Assembly (NCBI RefSeq): GCF_037969875.1
Contig: NZ_CP150218.1
Coordinates: forward strand, 6,324,001-6,388,000
Direction: 5' to 3'
DNA length: 64,000 nucleotides
Source of the DNA: Paenibacillus sp. FSL R7-0337
Lineage (GTDB): Bacteria > Bacillota > Bacilli > Paenibacillales > Paenibacillaceae
Below the pieces are notes generated by a model. That model was given only the letters and a program-made list of their open reading frames with translations, had not been told where the DNA came from and ran no database searches. Made by a program: the position numbers and the translations under genes. Shown in pieces: positions 24,763 to 34,072 of this stretch. Position 1 is the stretch's first letter; each line of letters begins with the position of its first letter.

Positions 24763-25251
24763 TCAAAACAAATAGAAAATAATGCCTTTACCAGCGGCCA
24801 CAGTCTGGCTGTAGAACCGCTGGATCTCGGTGAAGAACTGGAGCAGGTAGGCAAAGAACGCATCCGCATCATCGTCAGACACCGTATCCGGGTCCAGCGG
24901 GTAGACCTCCTCCTCGGCCATGGTCCGGAAATCATACTGCTGGCGCAGCTGCGCTTCATCCAAGCCGGAGATGGCGTCAAGCGCTTCGGCCACTTGTCCG
25001 GCACGCAGGCAGAATGCCCCGTATACCCCGAACTCAATACCCTGGTCTGAATGCAGCGGAACCACATATCCGAGCGGCGCAGGTCCATCCGATATATCTC
25101 CGCAGAGCAGGTAGTGAATCGCCTCCCAGGCGCGGTCGATATCCAGCCCGGGGTATTTGTCTATGTTCAGGCTCCCCAGCAGGGTGTTCCCTGCTGCAAT
25201 CTGCTGCACCAGTTCATCTTCCATTGCAAAGTAATACCCGCGTATCGCCAT
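24763..25251 (-). CDS. DUF1877 (YfbM-like) protein
   Basis: 162 residues matching the small YfbM/DUF1877 family: MAIRGYYFAM at the start, LNIDKYPGLDIDRAWEAIHYLL in the first third, and a C-terminal helix TEIQRFYSQTVAAGKGIIFYLF. The molecular function of the family is unknown. GGAAGGA precedes the ATG. Its 3' end abuts the 51-bp repeat array. Confidence 0.82.
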   Translation of the reverse strand: MAIRGYYFAMEDELVQQIAAGNTLLGSLNIDKYPGLDIDRAWEAIHYLLCGDISDGPAPLGYVVPLHSDQGIEFGVYGAFCLRAGQVAEALDAISGLDEAQLRQQYDFRTMAEEEVYPLDPDTVSDDDADAFFAYLLQFFTEIQRFYSQTVAAGKGIIFYLF

Positions 25252-25293
25252 TGTATCAGCCGTCCTTCCATATTAGGGATAGAGTAGTTGTGC

Positions 25294-25479
25294 TTAATCC
25301 TCAAGCAGCGCAAGCTTGTCTTCGAGTTCAGCAATCTTAAGCCGGATAGCTTCTGCCCGGGGCTCGTCCTGCGCCTTCACAGCAACTGCCAGTTCATCGG
25401 CGGCTATGCCGATCTGATACTCCAGATATGTGTAGTCGGATGCGGCGGCAGGGTGGGTGGAGCGTTGGGAATAGGTCAT
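25294..25479 (-). CDS. Small acidic coiled-coil protein of unknown function
   Basis: 61 residues from the ATG at 25479, which has AGAGG upstream. Earlier in-frame starts at 25581 and about 25518 would extend it but lack a site. The second half is a predicted coiled coil (AVKAQDEPRAEAIRLKIAEL then EDKLALLED). It lies 42 bases upstream of the DUF1877 gene on the same strand, so the two may be co-transcribed. Confidence 0.55.
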   Translation of the reverse strand: MTYSQRSTHPAAASDYTYLEYQIGIAADELAVAVKAQDEPRAEAIRLKIAELEDKLALLED

Positions 25480-25700
25480 ATGCCGAAGCCTCTTTTCTCT
25501 GATCTGTGATATATTCATGATACAGGGTTTGCAGGAAGGGCTCAACCTTGTTTCACGGAAACCCGGCACAGGCTGCGACATTGTTCACAGACAATGAACC
25601 CGGTTCTGGTTTTACCATAGGGAGTATTGAAAATTATAACTTAATTTTTCAGTAACAGTATGCGGGAGAAATCTCCGCAAAGGAAGGTTTGGTATACATA

Positions 25701-26732
25701 ATGATTGCTGTATCTTTTGACACCTTGGACGAGGCCAGGCACCATCTGGAGGAGCTGGATGTGAACCGTGGCCTGGTGCTGTTCGCTGCGGCTGCGGCTG
25801 TCCGGGAATTATCCCGTCATGCGCCTTCGCGGGCAGTATTGTGCTCAACCAAGGGGGAATATACTCCGCAGGGCTACCGCAGCGGCGTAATTACCGGTTT
25901 TGAATATGAAGCCGGTATAGCAGAGATTGTGGGCATTCTGCACCCTCCCGTGCTTAGCGCAAGTACGCTGGAGATTGCTTACCGCAAGGTCCGGGGCAAT
26001 CCGAACGCATTTCTGATGCTGCTCTGTGACGGCACAGGCGGGATGGAAGAGATGCTGCTCTCCTCGCTGTATTTCATGGACCCGCAATTCAAGGTGATTG
26101 GCGGCAGTGCGGCTGATGATGAGCGCGGCGAGACTTACCTCTATATAGGAACCCGCCGGGTGCGGACCCTGGGGATTTATTTCAATATGCCTGCCAGCAC
26201 TGCCCTCGTCAAAGAGAATATATATGCCCCGTCCGGGAAGACGCTGCTGGTGACAGAAGCCGATGTGTTCGGCAGACGGGTCTATTCCTTGAACGGGCGG
26301 CCTGCAGCCGGGGAATATGCGCGTGTCCTGGGCGTGCCGGAGAAGGAGCTGGCAGAGCATTTTCTGAGCAGCCCGCTGGGCAAAAGATACGAGGATGATC
26401 TGATCATAGCCTCCCCGAAGGCGGTTCATCCGGACGGCTCTGTCACATTTTACAGCCAGATTATGTCTAGTACATATGTGGAGCTGCTGAGTTCTGCCGA
26501 TCCGCTGGCAGTGCTGGAGGAGACGCTGGGCAGCAGTCCGTTCAAGCCTTCGTTTGTCCTCAATATTAACTGTACGCTGCGGGACCAGCTGTTTACACGG
26601 GACGGTCTTTGGGGAGCTTTTGACGAGACGATGCTTGGGTTCTGCGGCAACACTACAGGCTTCATCAGCTATGGAGAGCAATATTATACTAAGCATGCCA
26701 ATCAGACCATGATTCTGCTGCTGGTTGAATAA
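25701..26732 (+). CDS. FIST-domain sensory protein
   Basis: About 343 residues forming FIST_N and FIST_C, a ligand-binding sensory module proposed to bind small molecules such as amino acids. Recognisable parts: SRAVLCSTKGEYTPQGYRSG early, FKVIGGSAADDERGETYLYI in the middle, and ETMLGFCGNTTGFISYGEQY near the end. It has no output domain and no membrane segment. The start is the ATG at 25701 with GGAAGG upstream; a TTG at 25689 would sit on that site. It is 17 bases from the soluble chemoreceptor gene, which probably supplies the output. Confidence 0.86.
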   Translation: MIAVSFDTLDEARHHLEELDVNRGLVLFAAAAAVRELSRHAPSRAVLCSTKGEYTPQGYRSGVITGFEYEAGIAEIVGILHPPVLSASTLEIAYRKVRGNPNAFLMLLCDGTGGMEEMLLSSLYFMDPQFKVIGGSAADDERGETYLYIGTRRVRTLGIYFNMPASTALVKENIYAPSGKTLLVTEADVFGRRVYSLNGRPAAGEYARVLGVPEKELAEHFLSSPLGKRYEDDLIIASPKAVHPDGSVTFYSQIMSSTYVELLSSADPLAVLEETLGSSPFKPSFVLNINCTLRDQLFTRDGLWGAFDETMLGFCGNTTGFISYGEQYYTKHANQTMILLLVE

Positions 26733-26749
26733 GGGAGAGTTGAAATCGG

Positions 26750-27910
26750 ATGGAGTGGTTAAGCAAACTGCGCACAGCTTGGGGGAGAACCCCCTCTGTT
26801 GGAGGCGTTCAAAGTCACAGTAATACAAGCGGGTTAGCGGAGAAAGCCCTGGCAGAGCGTGTGATTGAGGCTAAGGGTACGGCCGCATCAACAGAAACGG
26901 TTATAGTAGAGGGAAAAGTCGCAGTAGAGGAAGCGGGCGCTAACGCACCTGTATCTTACAGCGGTAAAGATAGCGAAGAACCCTCTGCACACGCTTCAGG
27001 CACGGTGTCTTTTGGGGGACATGCCTATGCCCTGGCGGAGCAGATCCGCCTTGAGACTGGAGCTATTCTGAAGGAAGAGGCCAAACTGGTGGAGGACTTC
27101 GAGGCCTTGCAGGCAGGCGGCGGGGAGATGATCGGCCAAATTGCCGGGACTCAGCAGCTTCTGGAGCATTTGAAGACCAACAACGGACAGACTGAAGATC
27201 TGATTAATGAAATGTACGGCAGCTTGTCCTACTCCTCCAACAAAATCGAATTTGCTAAGGAAGCCAATATCCAGATCTCTGCGGAAATGCTGAAGGCTTC
27301 GGAGGTATTTACGGAGTTCGTTGCTTTGAATGAGGATCTGCGGGAGCATTTCCACAGCATTGAGCAGCTGGCCAAGATTATCACGGATATTGCCGAGCAG
27401 ACGAATCTGCTCTCGCTGAATGCGGCGATTGAGGCGGCGCGGGCCGGTGAACATGGACGCGGCTTCGCCGTTGTCTCCACAGAGATCCGCAAGCTTGCTG
27501 ACAGCACCCGCAGCCATGTGAAGGAGATTATGGGTTCACTCTCAGGAATGACCCGCGTCATGGAGCAGATTCACAGCAAGTCCGGGGATGGAACGCTCGC
27601 GATGAACGAGACCACGGCGAAGATCGGTGAGTCCACGTTATACATGAATGAGATTGTAGAAGCAGAGGAGCAGGTCTTCGAGCATCTGGAGGCAATCCAG
27701 GAGTCCCAGGAGAGCAGCATGGAGGATGTGGAGCAGATCAACAGCGACCTGCTGCGCATTCTGGAGAAATCGGGTCAGGACTCAGACCAGTTCCGTAAGC
27801 TGGTTCTTACCGTTCAGAAGAAGGCCGACCATTACCAGCAGCTGCTGAATCATCTGCATCAGATCGGGCTGCTCCAGCAGGCGGAAGAAGCAGAGAAGGC
27901 TATCGTATAA
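26750..27910 (+). CDS. Soluble methyl-accepting chemotaxis protein
   Basis: 386 residues with no membrane helix or periplasmic domain. After a low-complexity N-terminus of about 85 residues, the rest is an MCP signalling coiled coil. The kinase-contact hairpin tip reads IAEQTNLLSLNAAIEAARAG followed by EHGRGFAVVSTEIRKLAD. As a cytoplasmic receptor it needs a sensor in trans, and the FIST protein encoded 17 bases upstream is the obvious candidate. GGGAGAG precedes the ATG; a terminator follows. Confidence 0.9.
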   Translation: MEWLSKLRTAWGRTPSVGGVQSHSNTSGLAEKALAERVIEAKGTAASTETVIVEGKVAVEEAGANAPVSYSGKDSEEPSAHASGTVSFGGHAYALAEQIRLETGAILKEEAKLVEDFEALQAGGGEMIGQIAGTQQLLEHLKTNNGQTEDLINEMYGSLSYSSNKIEFAKEANIQISAEMLKASEVFTEFVALNEDLREHFHSIEQLAKIITDIAEQTNLLSLNAAIEAARAGEHGRGFAVVSTEIRKLADSTRSHVKEIMGSLSGMTRVMEQIHSKSGDGTLAMNETTAKIGESTLYMNEIVEAEEQVFEHLEAIQESQESSMEDVEQINSDLLRILEKSGQDSDQFRKLVLTVQKKADHYQQLLNHLHQIGLLQQAEEAEKAIV

Positions 27911-27930
27911 TCAGATATGGTAAAAGGAAA

Positions 27931-27966
27931 ACACCCGGCGGCGGGAGATGGTGCCGGGTGTTTTTG
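27931..27966 (+). terminator. Rho-independent terminator of the FIST/MCP operon
   Basis: ACACCCGGC (27931-27939) pairs with GCCGGGTGT (27953-27961), followed by a T stretch. It lies 20 bases after the MCP stop codon. Confidence 0.85.
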
Positions 27967-28016
27967 TGTTGTGCTGGGCAACCGCCCTCTGCCATCGGCA
28001 GGAGGATCTTCCACTA

Positions 28017-30008
28017 CTACAGCGAGATCAGCCTGTATTCATAAGCGCCAATGGACAGTGGACCGGCAGGTACGTGAGTGCCGGTCAACACATCCTGCCC
28101 GCTGTGCGGCAGAGTGATGCTGCCGCCAAGCCCGTCCATATTGACGAGCGTCCACAGCTCTCCGGCAGCGCCGCGTCTAGGGCAGAGAATAGTGCCTGGC
28201 GTGACATCGCTGCGCCGGGTGACCCCGGCGCGGGCGGCATAATGCTCAATCAGCGCGCACAGCTGCTTGTCGCCCTCGCCGCCCGAGGGCAGCGAGCCGA
28301 GCATCACGATGGCTCCCCGGCCATAGGGCTGCTCGGTCAGGTAGGCCAGGCCTGGCGTCCGTCCCGACGTAATGACGCCGACCGTGGAGGCACCGCCCGG
28401 CAGCGGCTCGAACACCGCGCTCCATAGCGACAGCGGCGCGGTGTGGCCGAAGGCCTCCCCGATGCTGCCCGTCCCCTCCATCGGGTAGACGAAGGTAGTG
28501 TTCACTCCGGCGAAGCGCTCCAGTTCCCCCAGCGCAGCATCTGTATGCAGGGTATGCTCTCCTGTGCGGCCTCCGCTAAGCGGGCCGACAATCCAGATGC
28601 CGCCGGCTTCAGCGAAGGCGAGCGCCTTCTTCATGTATTCCGGCGACAGATAATGGATGTAAGGCGTGAACAGCAGCCTATAGCCGCTTAAATCGCCGCT
28701 CTCCGGCAGCAGGTCACGGTGAATCCCCTGATCGAGAATCCGTCTGTAGAAGTCCCCCAGCAGGGAACGGTAGTTCAGCTGTCGGTGCGGCTCCGTAGCC
28801 AGGAACGCCTTGGCCCGGTCCGAATAAGTAATCGCCACCTCGGCCTGCACCGGCCGGGTATTCAGCATGTGCGGCTCGATCCGCAGCCTGGCAGCGGAAG
28901 CCTTGCGCACATTGTCATATCCGAGCGCAGGCTGGCCCCAGGCGCTGATGATCGAGCTGTGCGTCTGTTCGCTGCCCGTGCGCTGCTGCCGCCACAGCCA
29001 GTAGCAGAAGGCGCCTGCCCCCAGCGCGTAGGCAGCCACGGCTTCAGCGGTGAGATAGCCGTCCGGATGCGGCTCGCCGTAGCTTGTCAGCGAAGCGGCA
29101 TAGGCCGGGCCGGTCTCCATCAGCCAGAAATCCCGCCCGGGCTTGAAGCTGCGCCACAGATCACAGTTCAGCAGATAAGCGTGCCTGTTGGCCTGGGAGG
29201 CGTAGGTGTCGAACGAAGCGAAATCAAGCTCCCGGAACAGCTGCTCATTGTCCAGATGAAAAGGAACATTGCTGTTATGCGTAATCGGAGCTGCCGAATG
29301 ACGGCGGATGATCGCCGCCTGTTCCCCCGCGAACTCCGCAACCTTCTCCATCTGAAACAGCCGGTACTGGGTGACGAGCGATGAATTATGCAGGAAAGGC
29401 GTAGCCACCGGCTGCGGCACCTGATCAAACCGCTGGTAGGTCTGGCTCCACACGCCGGTTCCCCACGCTGCATTCAGCTCGCCGATACTTCCGTAGCGGT
29501 GCTCCAGCCACTCATGCCACAGGGAGCAGCAGGACCCGCACATGCATTCCGCCACATGCGCCTTCAGCTCGTTGTCGAGCTGCCAGGCGGCAAGGCCCGG
29601 GAGCTGCCCCAGCACCCGGGCCAGCTCTTCCGTAATTACCGCCGCCCGCTGCCGGAAATAAGGGTTATTCGTGCAGACATGCTGTCTGGACCCGTGGCTC
29701 ATTACCGCCCCGTCTGCCCGGATGTGCAGGCTCTCCGGGTGCCCGTGAGTCAGCCAAATTGGCGGGGTCGCGGTCGGCGTACACATGACCGTATCGATGC
29801 CGTGATCATGCAGCTGAAGGATATGCTCAGCGAACGGCCGTACATCGATGGAACCCTCCTCCGGCTCCAGCAGCGACCAGATGAATTCGCCCATGCGTAC
29901 CAGATTAATCCCGGCCTCCTGCATGAGCTGAAGATCCTGCTGCCGCTCAGCTTCTCCCCACAGCTCAGGGTACCATGCTGCACCGTAATATAGCTTTTGC
30001 TTCATCAT
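28017..30008 (-). CDS. GH42 beta-galactosidase
   Basis: 663-residue retaining beta-galactosidase: TIM barrel with catalytic acid/base E147 (WQLDNEL) and nucleophile E298 (WLMETG), then a trimerisation domain (about 385-590) and a small C-terminal beta domain. A CMCGSCC cluster in the barrel resembles the family's zinc site. No signal peptide, so it should cut imported galactosides, fitting galactan side chains of rhamnogalacturonan I. The ATG at 30008 has AGGAGG six bases upstream. It is transcribed away from the lpl-like transporter; the 466-base region between holds the shared regulatory element. Confidence 0.9.
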   Translation of the reverse strand: MMKQKLYYGAAWYPELWGEAERQQDLQLMQEAGINLVRMGEFIWSLLEPEEGSIDVRPFAEHILQLHDHGIDTVMCTPTATPPIWLTHGHPESLHIRADGAVMSHGSRQHVCTNNPYFRQRAAVITEELARVLGQLPGLAAWQLDNELKAHVAECMCGSCCSLWHEWLEHRYGSIGELNAAWGTGVWSQTYQRFDQVPQPVATPFLHNSSLVTQYRLFQMEKVAEFAGEQAAIIRRHSAAPITHNSNVPFHLDNEQLFRELDFASFDTYASQANRHAYLLNCDLWRSFKPGRDFWLMETGPAYAASLTSYGEPHPDGYLTAEAVAAYALGAGAFCYWLWRQQRTGSEQTHSSIISAWGQPALGYDNVRKASAARLRIEPHMLNTRPVQAEVAITYSDRAKAFLATEPHRQLNYRSLLGDFYRRILDQGIHRDLLPESGDLSGYRLLFTPYIHYLSPEYMKKALAFAEAGGIWIVGPLSGGRTGEHTLHTDAALGELERFAGVNTTFVYPMEGTGSIGEAFGHTAPLSLWSAVFEPLPGGASTVGVITSGRTPGLAYLTEQPYGRGAIVMLGSLPSGGEGDKQLCALIEHYAARAGVTRRSDVTPGTILCPRRGAAGELWTLVNMDGLGGSITLPHSGQDVLTGTHVPAGPLSIGAYEYRLISL

Positions 30009-30224
30009 TATAACCTCCTGGAAAAAGCCCACACGGGCGATGTATTTTTACTTCTTTCGATCTATATCAATTGAATTTGAAAATTACAGACAGGGAAAGT
30101 GGCGGAGGGGAATTTTGGAGCTGTAGGAGCGATAGCGACCGCCTTTGTATGCGGATTTCAACCGTTAAAAACGGTATATATCAAGAAATCTGCAGACAAC
30201 AGCGGCCGGAAGCCCAAAACTTCT

Positions 30225-30277
30225 CTGGAGTCACGGCTATCCCATACTGAGTATTTACAAGGTTTAATTTATATAGT
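30225..30277 (+). promoter_or_regulatory. Conserved element upstream of the lpl-like transporter, copy 1
   Basis: CTGGAGTCACGGCTATCCCA plus TA is identical to 40295-40316. Both copies continue, at matching distance, with TACAAG and TATATAG (here 30270-30276). A -10 at TATATA would have a poor -35, and the conserved block would lie just upstream of it, a layout expected of an activator-dependent promoter. Alternatively it is part of a dispersed intergenic repeat. The rest of the gene-free stretch 30009-30474 shows small hairpins (ACCGTTAAAAACGGT near 30168) and no gene. Confidence 0.5.
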
Positions 30278-30474
30278 GTCCTCCCCCCACAATCAATAGT
30301 AAACTTTTGCCGGTTTTGGACTTTATTGCGGAAGCGGTGCAGAAGGCGTACAAAGCGCTGTCCAAAAAGTCCGATTGCCGGAAAAACACCCGCCAACCAT
30401 AATAGAAAGCGCAGCCACGGCAATGTAGTGAAGCGAACTAGCCAGGCTGCTTATCCATACGGAGGTGAAGGTAA

Positions 30475-31446
30475 ATGAAGCAAGGAGCGGCAATGGGGGC
30501 AGCAGAGATCAGCGCGGGTACAAGCTTCCGCCGCAGCAGGCGCGAGCAGCGCTTCAGACGTCTGAAGCGGGACAAATGGCTCTACATACTGCTCAGCCCC
30601 GGACTCCTATATTTCCTGGTGTTCAAATATGTACCGATGTGGGGAGTGCTGCTCGCCTTTAAGGATTATCAGCCTTTTCTGGGCTTCTGGAAAAGCAGCT
30701 GGGTCGGTTTGGAGCATTTCCGCACGTTTTTTCAGAATCCTGATTTCTTCATGCTGCTGCGCAATACGCTGGTGCTGTCGCTGTATAATCTGGTGTTCTT
30801 TTTCCCGGCACCGATTATCCTGGCGCTGCTGCTGAATGAGATCCGGCTGTCCTTCTACAAAAGGACGGTTCAGACGCTGATCTATGTGCCCCACTTCATC
30901 TCCATGGTCATCGTCGCCAGTATCTCCTACGTGTTCCTTACGACACAGGGCGGTGCGGTCAATGAATTCCTCTACACAGTTACCGGGCACAAAATTGATT
31001 TCCTCGCCAATCCAGACTGGTTCCGCCCGATGATTATTCTGCAGACCATCTGGAAGGAATGCGGCTGGGGGACGATTATTTTCCTCGCTGCGCTGGCCGG
31101 TGTCGATGTGGAGCAATATGAAGCCGCCGTGGTGGACGGAGCCAGCCGCTGGCGCCAGACCTGGCATATTACGCTGCCCGCGATCCGCAGTACGATTGTC
31201 ATTCTGCTGATTTTGCGGATGGGTACGATTCTGGATAACGGCTTCGAGCAAATCTATCTGATGATGAATGCGCTGAACCGCGAGGTGGCCGAGGTCTTCG
31301 ATACCTATGTGTATGCGCTGGGAATTACCCAGGGGGCATTCAGCTACAGCACCGCAGTCGGCTTGTTCAAATCGGTAATCGGGGTCGTGCTGGTGCTCGG
31401 CACCAACTGGCTCGCCAAGAAGTCAGGCGAATCTGGATTATATTGA
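30475..31446 (+). CDS. lplB: LplB-type polysaccharide/oligosaccharide ABC transporter permease
   Basis: 323-residue inner-membrane permease of the LplB branch, which in Bacillus subtilis is linked to the rhamnogalacturonan genes. A basic N-terminus is followed by LYILLSPGLLYFLVFKYVPM and about six spans. The EAA loop is YEAAVVDGASRWRQTWHIT. GGAGGTGA lies seven bases before the ATG. It is first in a run of three transport genes (permease, permease, lipoprotein), again with no ATPase gene. The conserved element at 30225 is the likely control region. Confidence 0.9.
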   Translation: MKQGAAMGAAEISAGTSFRRSRREQRFRRLKRDKWLYILLSPGLLYFLVFKYVPMWGVLLAFKDYQPFLGFWKSSWVGLEHFRTFFQNPDFFMLLRNTLVLSLYNLVFFFPAPIILALLLNEIRLSFYKRTVQTLIYVPHFISMVIVASISYVFLTTQGGAVNEFLYTVTGHKIDFLANPDWFRPMIILQTIWKECGWGTIIFLAALAGVDVEQYEAAVVDGASRWRQTWHITLPAIRSTIVILLILRMGTILDNGFEQIYLMMNALNREVAEVFDTYVYALGITQGAFSYSTAVGLFKSVIGVVLVLGTNWLAKKSGESGLY

Positions 31447-31462
31447 AAAGGAGGCCAAGAGT

Positions 31463-32347
31463 GTGGCTAAACGTTACCGCAGCGCCGGAGAGATTACCTT
31501 TGACGTGTTTAATTACCTGGTGCTGGGCATCATCGGGATCGCGGCCATTCTGCCGTTCCTGTTTGTCGTCGCCGGTTCCTTCGCCACCGAGGCGGAAATT
31601 ACGAAGCGCGCGGTCTTTCTGGTTCCGACGACCATTTCGCTGGACGCTTACCGGTTTATTTTCTCCACGGATACCATTGTCCGTAGCATCGGGGTGTCGC
31701 TGTACGTGACAGTGATCGGGACGGCAGTCAATCTGTTCTTCACGGTTACCATGGCGTATCCGATGGCGAAGCGGTACCTGATGGGCCGCAATCTGATCCT
31801 CAATCTGGTGATATTCACGATGCTGTTCGGAGGCGGGATGATTCCCACCTATCTGGTAATCCGGGAGCTGCATCTGCTCGATACGCTGAATGCCTTAATT
31901 CTTCCGGGGGCGATCAGCGCCTTCAACCTGATTATCGTGAAGAACTTCTTCCAGGAGCTTCCCGCTGAGATGGAGGAGGCGGCGCGCATCGACGGCTGCA
32001 CGGAGCTGGGGCTGCTGTGGAGGATTGTGCTGCCGCTGTCGAAGCCTGTGCTGGCGACGTTCACCCTCTTTTATGCGGTCGGACACTGGAATAACTTCTT
32101 CTCGGCGCTGCTCTACATCAACGATCCGTCCAAGTGGCCGCTGCAGGTGATGCTGCGCCAGATCGTCATGCTGTCCCAGTCGGCAGCGGGGGATCTCAGC
32201 TCGATGGACCCGAACTTCGTGCAGCCGCCGGAGCAGTCGATCAAAATGGCCGTCATCGTGGTCGGCACCCTGCCGATTATGTGCGTGTATCCGTTTCTGC
32301 AGAAGCATTTTGCCAAAGGGGTGATGCTGGGTTCAGTCAAAGGGTAA
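31463..32347 (+). CDS. Carbohydrate ABC transporter permease (LplC/YtcP type)
   Basis: 294-residue partner permease with six predicted spans (FNYLVLGIIGIAAILPFLFV first) and EAA loop MEEAARIDGCTELGLLWRIV. GTG start at 31463 with AAGGAGG eight bases upstream, 16 bases after the LplB-type gene. The C-terminus FAKGVMLGSVKG is typical of the group. Confidence 0.9.
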   Translation: MAKRYRSAGEITFDVFNYLVLGIIGIAAILPFLFVVAGSFATEAEITKRAVFLVPTTISLDAYRFIFSTDTIVRSIGVSLYVTVIGTAVNLFFTVTMAYPMAKRYLMGRNLILNLVIFTMLFGGGMIPTYLVIRELHLLDTLNALILPGAISAFNLIIVKNFFQELPAEMEEAARIDGCTELGLLWRIVLPLSKPVLATFTLFYAVGHWNNFFSALLYINDPSKWPLQVMLRQIVMLSQSAAGDLSSMDPNFVQPPEQSIKMAVIVVGTLPIMCVYPFLQKHFAKGVMLGSVKG

Positions 32348-32380
32348 GCGGTTAGTCAACATATAAAGGGAGGCCAAGTG

Positions 32381-33991
32381 ATGAAGAAGATGAAGCGGAG
32401 TGAAGGTTCACGGTCTGCGAAAAAAGGGTTGTTCATGCTGCTGGCTATGATTATGCTGCTAAGTGTATTGTCCGGCTGCGGCGGAAACGGGGAGAATGCG
32501 GGAGCGGGACAGAAGGACCCTGCCGCTGACAGCGGGAAGACGGACGGTACAGCCAAGGGAGAGAAGCCGCTTGAGCTGACGCTGATGCTGCCGATTTTCA
32601 AAACCAATTATCCGAAGGACGGCAGTCCGGTCGCCGCCAAGCTGGAGGAGCTGACGAACACCAAAATCCATTTCGAATGGGTGCCGAATGCATCGTATGC
32701 CGACAAATTCAACATTACGCTGGCTTCCGGCAAGCTGCCTGATATTATGTATGTAGGCGACGTGAAAGCGTCCAGCTTCGTCAATGCGGCCAGATCCGGC
32801 GCTTTCTGGGAGGTGGGTCCGTATCTCAAGGATTATCAGAATCTCAGCGGGGCGAAGGAGGTCATTCTGAATAACTCGGCCATCGACGGCAAGAATTACG
32901 GGATCTACAGAGGGCGGGCGCTGGGACGTAACGGCGTGGTGTTCCGCAAGGACTGGATGGAGAAGCTGGGGCTTGAGAACCCGAAGACGGTGGATGATTT
33001 CTATTCGATGCTGCAAGCGTTCAAGGAGCAGGACCCGGACGGCAACGGCCAGGCGGATACGTACGGCATGGTGCTGGTCAAGTGGACCGGCCAGTGGGCC
33101 AGCGGCTTCGATACGATGAAGCTGTGGTTCGGATCTCCGAACAAGTGGGGCGTTCAGGAAGGGAAGCTCGTGCCTGAGCATGAATATCCCGGTTATTTGG
33201 AAGCGCTTAAATTTATGAAAAAGCTGTACGATGAGCAGCTGATCAACGCCGACTTCGCGGTGATGGACAGCTCCAAATGGAATGATCCTGTCGTCAATAA
33301 TAAGGCCGGCGTCATCGTCGATGTGGTCGATAACGCGGCACGGCTGGATGACAAGATTCATGCCGCCCTCCAAAAGGAAGGCAAAGATGAGCCGGAACGT
33401 CATTATATGGATGTTATCGGCGGTGTGAGCGGAGCGGACGGCGCGCTGCATACTCTCCCGACCTCCGGCTTCTCCGGCATGCTGGCGATTCCGAAGTCTT
33501 CGGTCAAAACCGAGGAGGAGCTGAAGCAGGTGCTGGCCTTCCTGGACCGGCTGAATGATGAGGATTTGCAGACGATGTTGAACTATGGAATTGAAGGCGT
33601 GCATTACAAGCTGGTGGATGGATACATCGAACGCTCCAGCGATACCGTTCTGCTGGAATCGGAAGTGGAAGGCCTGAACCAGATGCTGCCGTTCATCCCT
33701 GAGGACAAGGCGAAGCAAGTGAAGCAGACCCCGCTGCGGCTGAAGCAGACCGAGGTACAGAAGACGAATGAAGCGACGATTGTGACCAATCCGGCGGAAG
33801 CGCTGATCTCGGCAGTCTATACGCAAAAAGGCTCACAGCTGGATAACGTAATCAACGATGCGCGCATCAAATTCATTGTCGGTCAGATGGATGAGGCCGG
33901 GTTGAAGTCCGCTTTTGAGGTATGGCGGAAGACCGGCGGAGATGAGCTTGTGAAGGAAATGAACGAATTGTACGCCTCAGCGGGCAAGTAA
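32381..33991 (+). CDS. LplA-type solute-binding lipoprotein
   Basis: 536-residue extracellular binding protein anchored as a lipoprotein. The signal peptide MLLAMIMLLSVLSGC ends in a lipobox (LSGC), followed by a Gly/Asn/Asp-rich tether. The mature protein has the family 1 fold of large polygalacturonide-type binding proteins (VVFRKDWMEKLGLENPKTVD, DPDGNGQADTYGM). The ATG at 32381 is chosen: AAAGGGAGG is seven bases away, while an adjacent GTG at 32378 is too close. It delivers oligosaccharides, probably pectin-derived, to the two permeases before it. Confidence 0.9.
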   Translation: MKKMKRSEGSRSAKKGLFMLLAMIMLLSVLSGCGGNGENAGAGQKDPAADSGKTDGTAKGEKPLELTLMLPIFKTNYPKDGSPVAAKLEELTNTKIHFEWVPNASYADKFNITLASGKLPDIMYVGDVKASSFVNAARSGAFWEVGPYLKDYQNLSGAKEVILNNSAIDGKNYGIYRGRALGRNGVVFRKDWMEKLGLENPKTVDDFYSMLQAFKEQDPDGNGQADTYGMVLVKWTGQWASGFDTMKLWFGSPNKWGVQEGKLVPEHEYPGYLEALKFMKKLYDEQLINADFAVMDSSKWNDPVVNNKAGVIVDVVDNAARLDDKIHAALQKEGKDEPERHYMDVIGGVSGADGALHTLPTSGFSGMLAIPKSSVKTEEELKQVLAFLDRLNDEDLQTMLNYGIEGVHYKLVDGYIERSSDTVLLESEVEGLNQMLPFIPEDKAKQVKQTPLRLKQTEVQKTNEATIVTNPAEALISAVYTQKGSQLDNVINDARIKFIVGQMDEAGLKSAFEVWRKTGGDELVKEMNELYASAGK

Positions 33992-34072
33992 AACCCGGTC
34001 CTGCTCCAGTCTCTGGCCGGTCTGAGCCCGCTGCGGCTGCATAGCTGCAACTCTAAACTAAGGATTCGGCTG

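Noticed and set aside
24022..24775. Long open frames (over 200 codons) on both strands across the 24-kb repeat array
   Set aside because: The array period is 51 bases, a multiple of three, so any stop-free unit gives an open frame. The peptides are pure repeats (SAPEF..., GALVLLI...), with no ribosome site or conserved domain.
32459..33826. 455-codon minus-strand frame opposite the binding lipoprotein
   Set aside because: Antisense shadow of a well-supported GC-rich gene; the protein is rich in Arg, His and Gln with no domain and no ribosome site.
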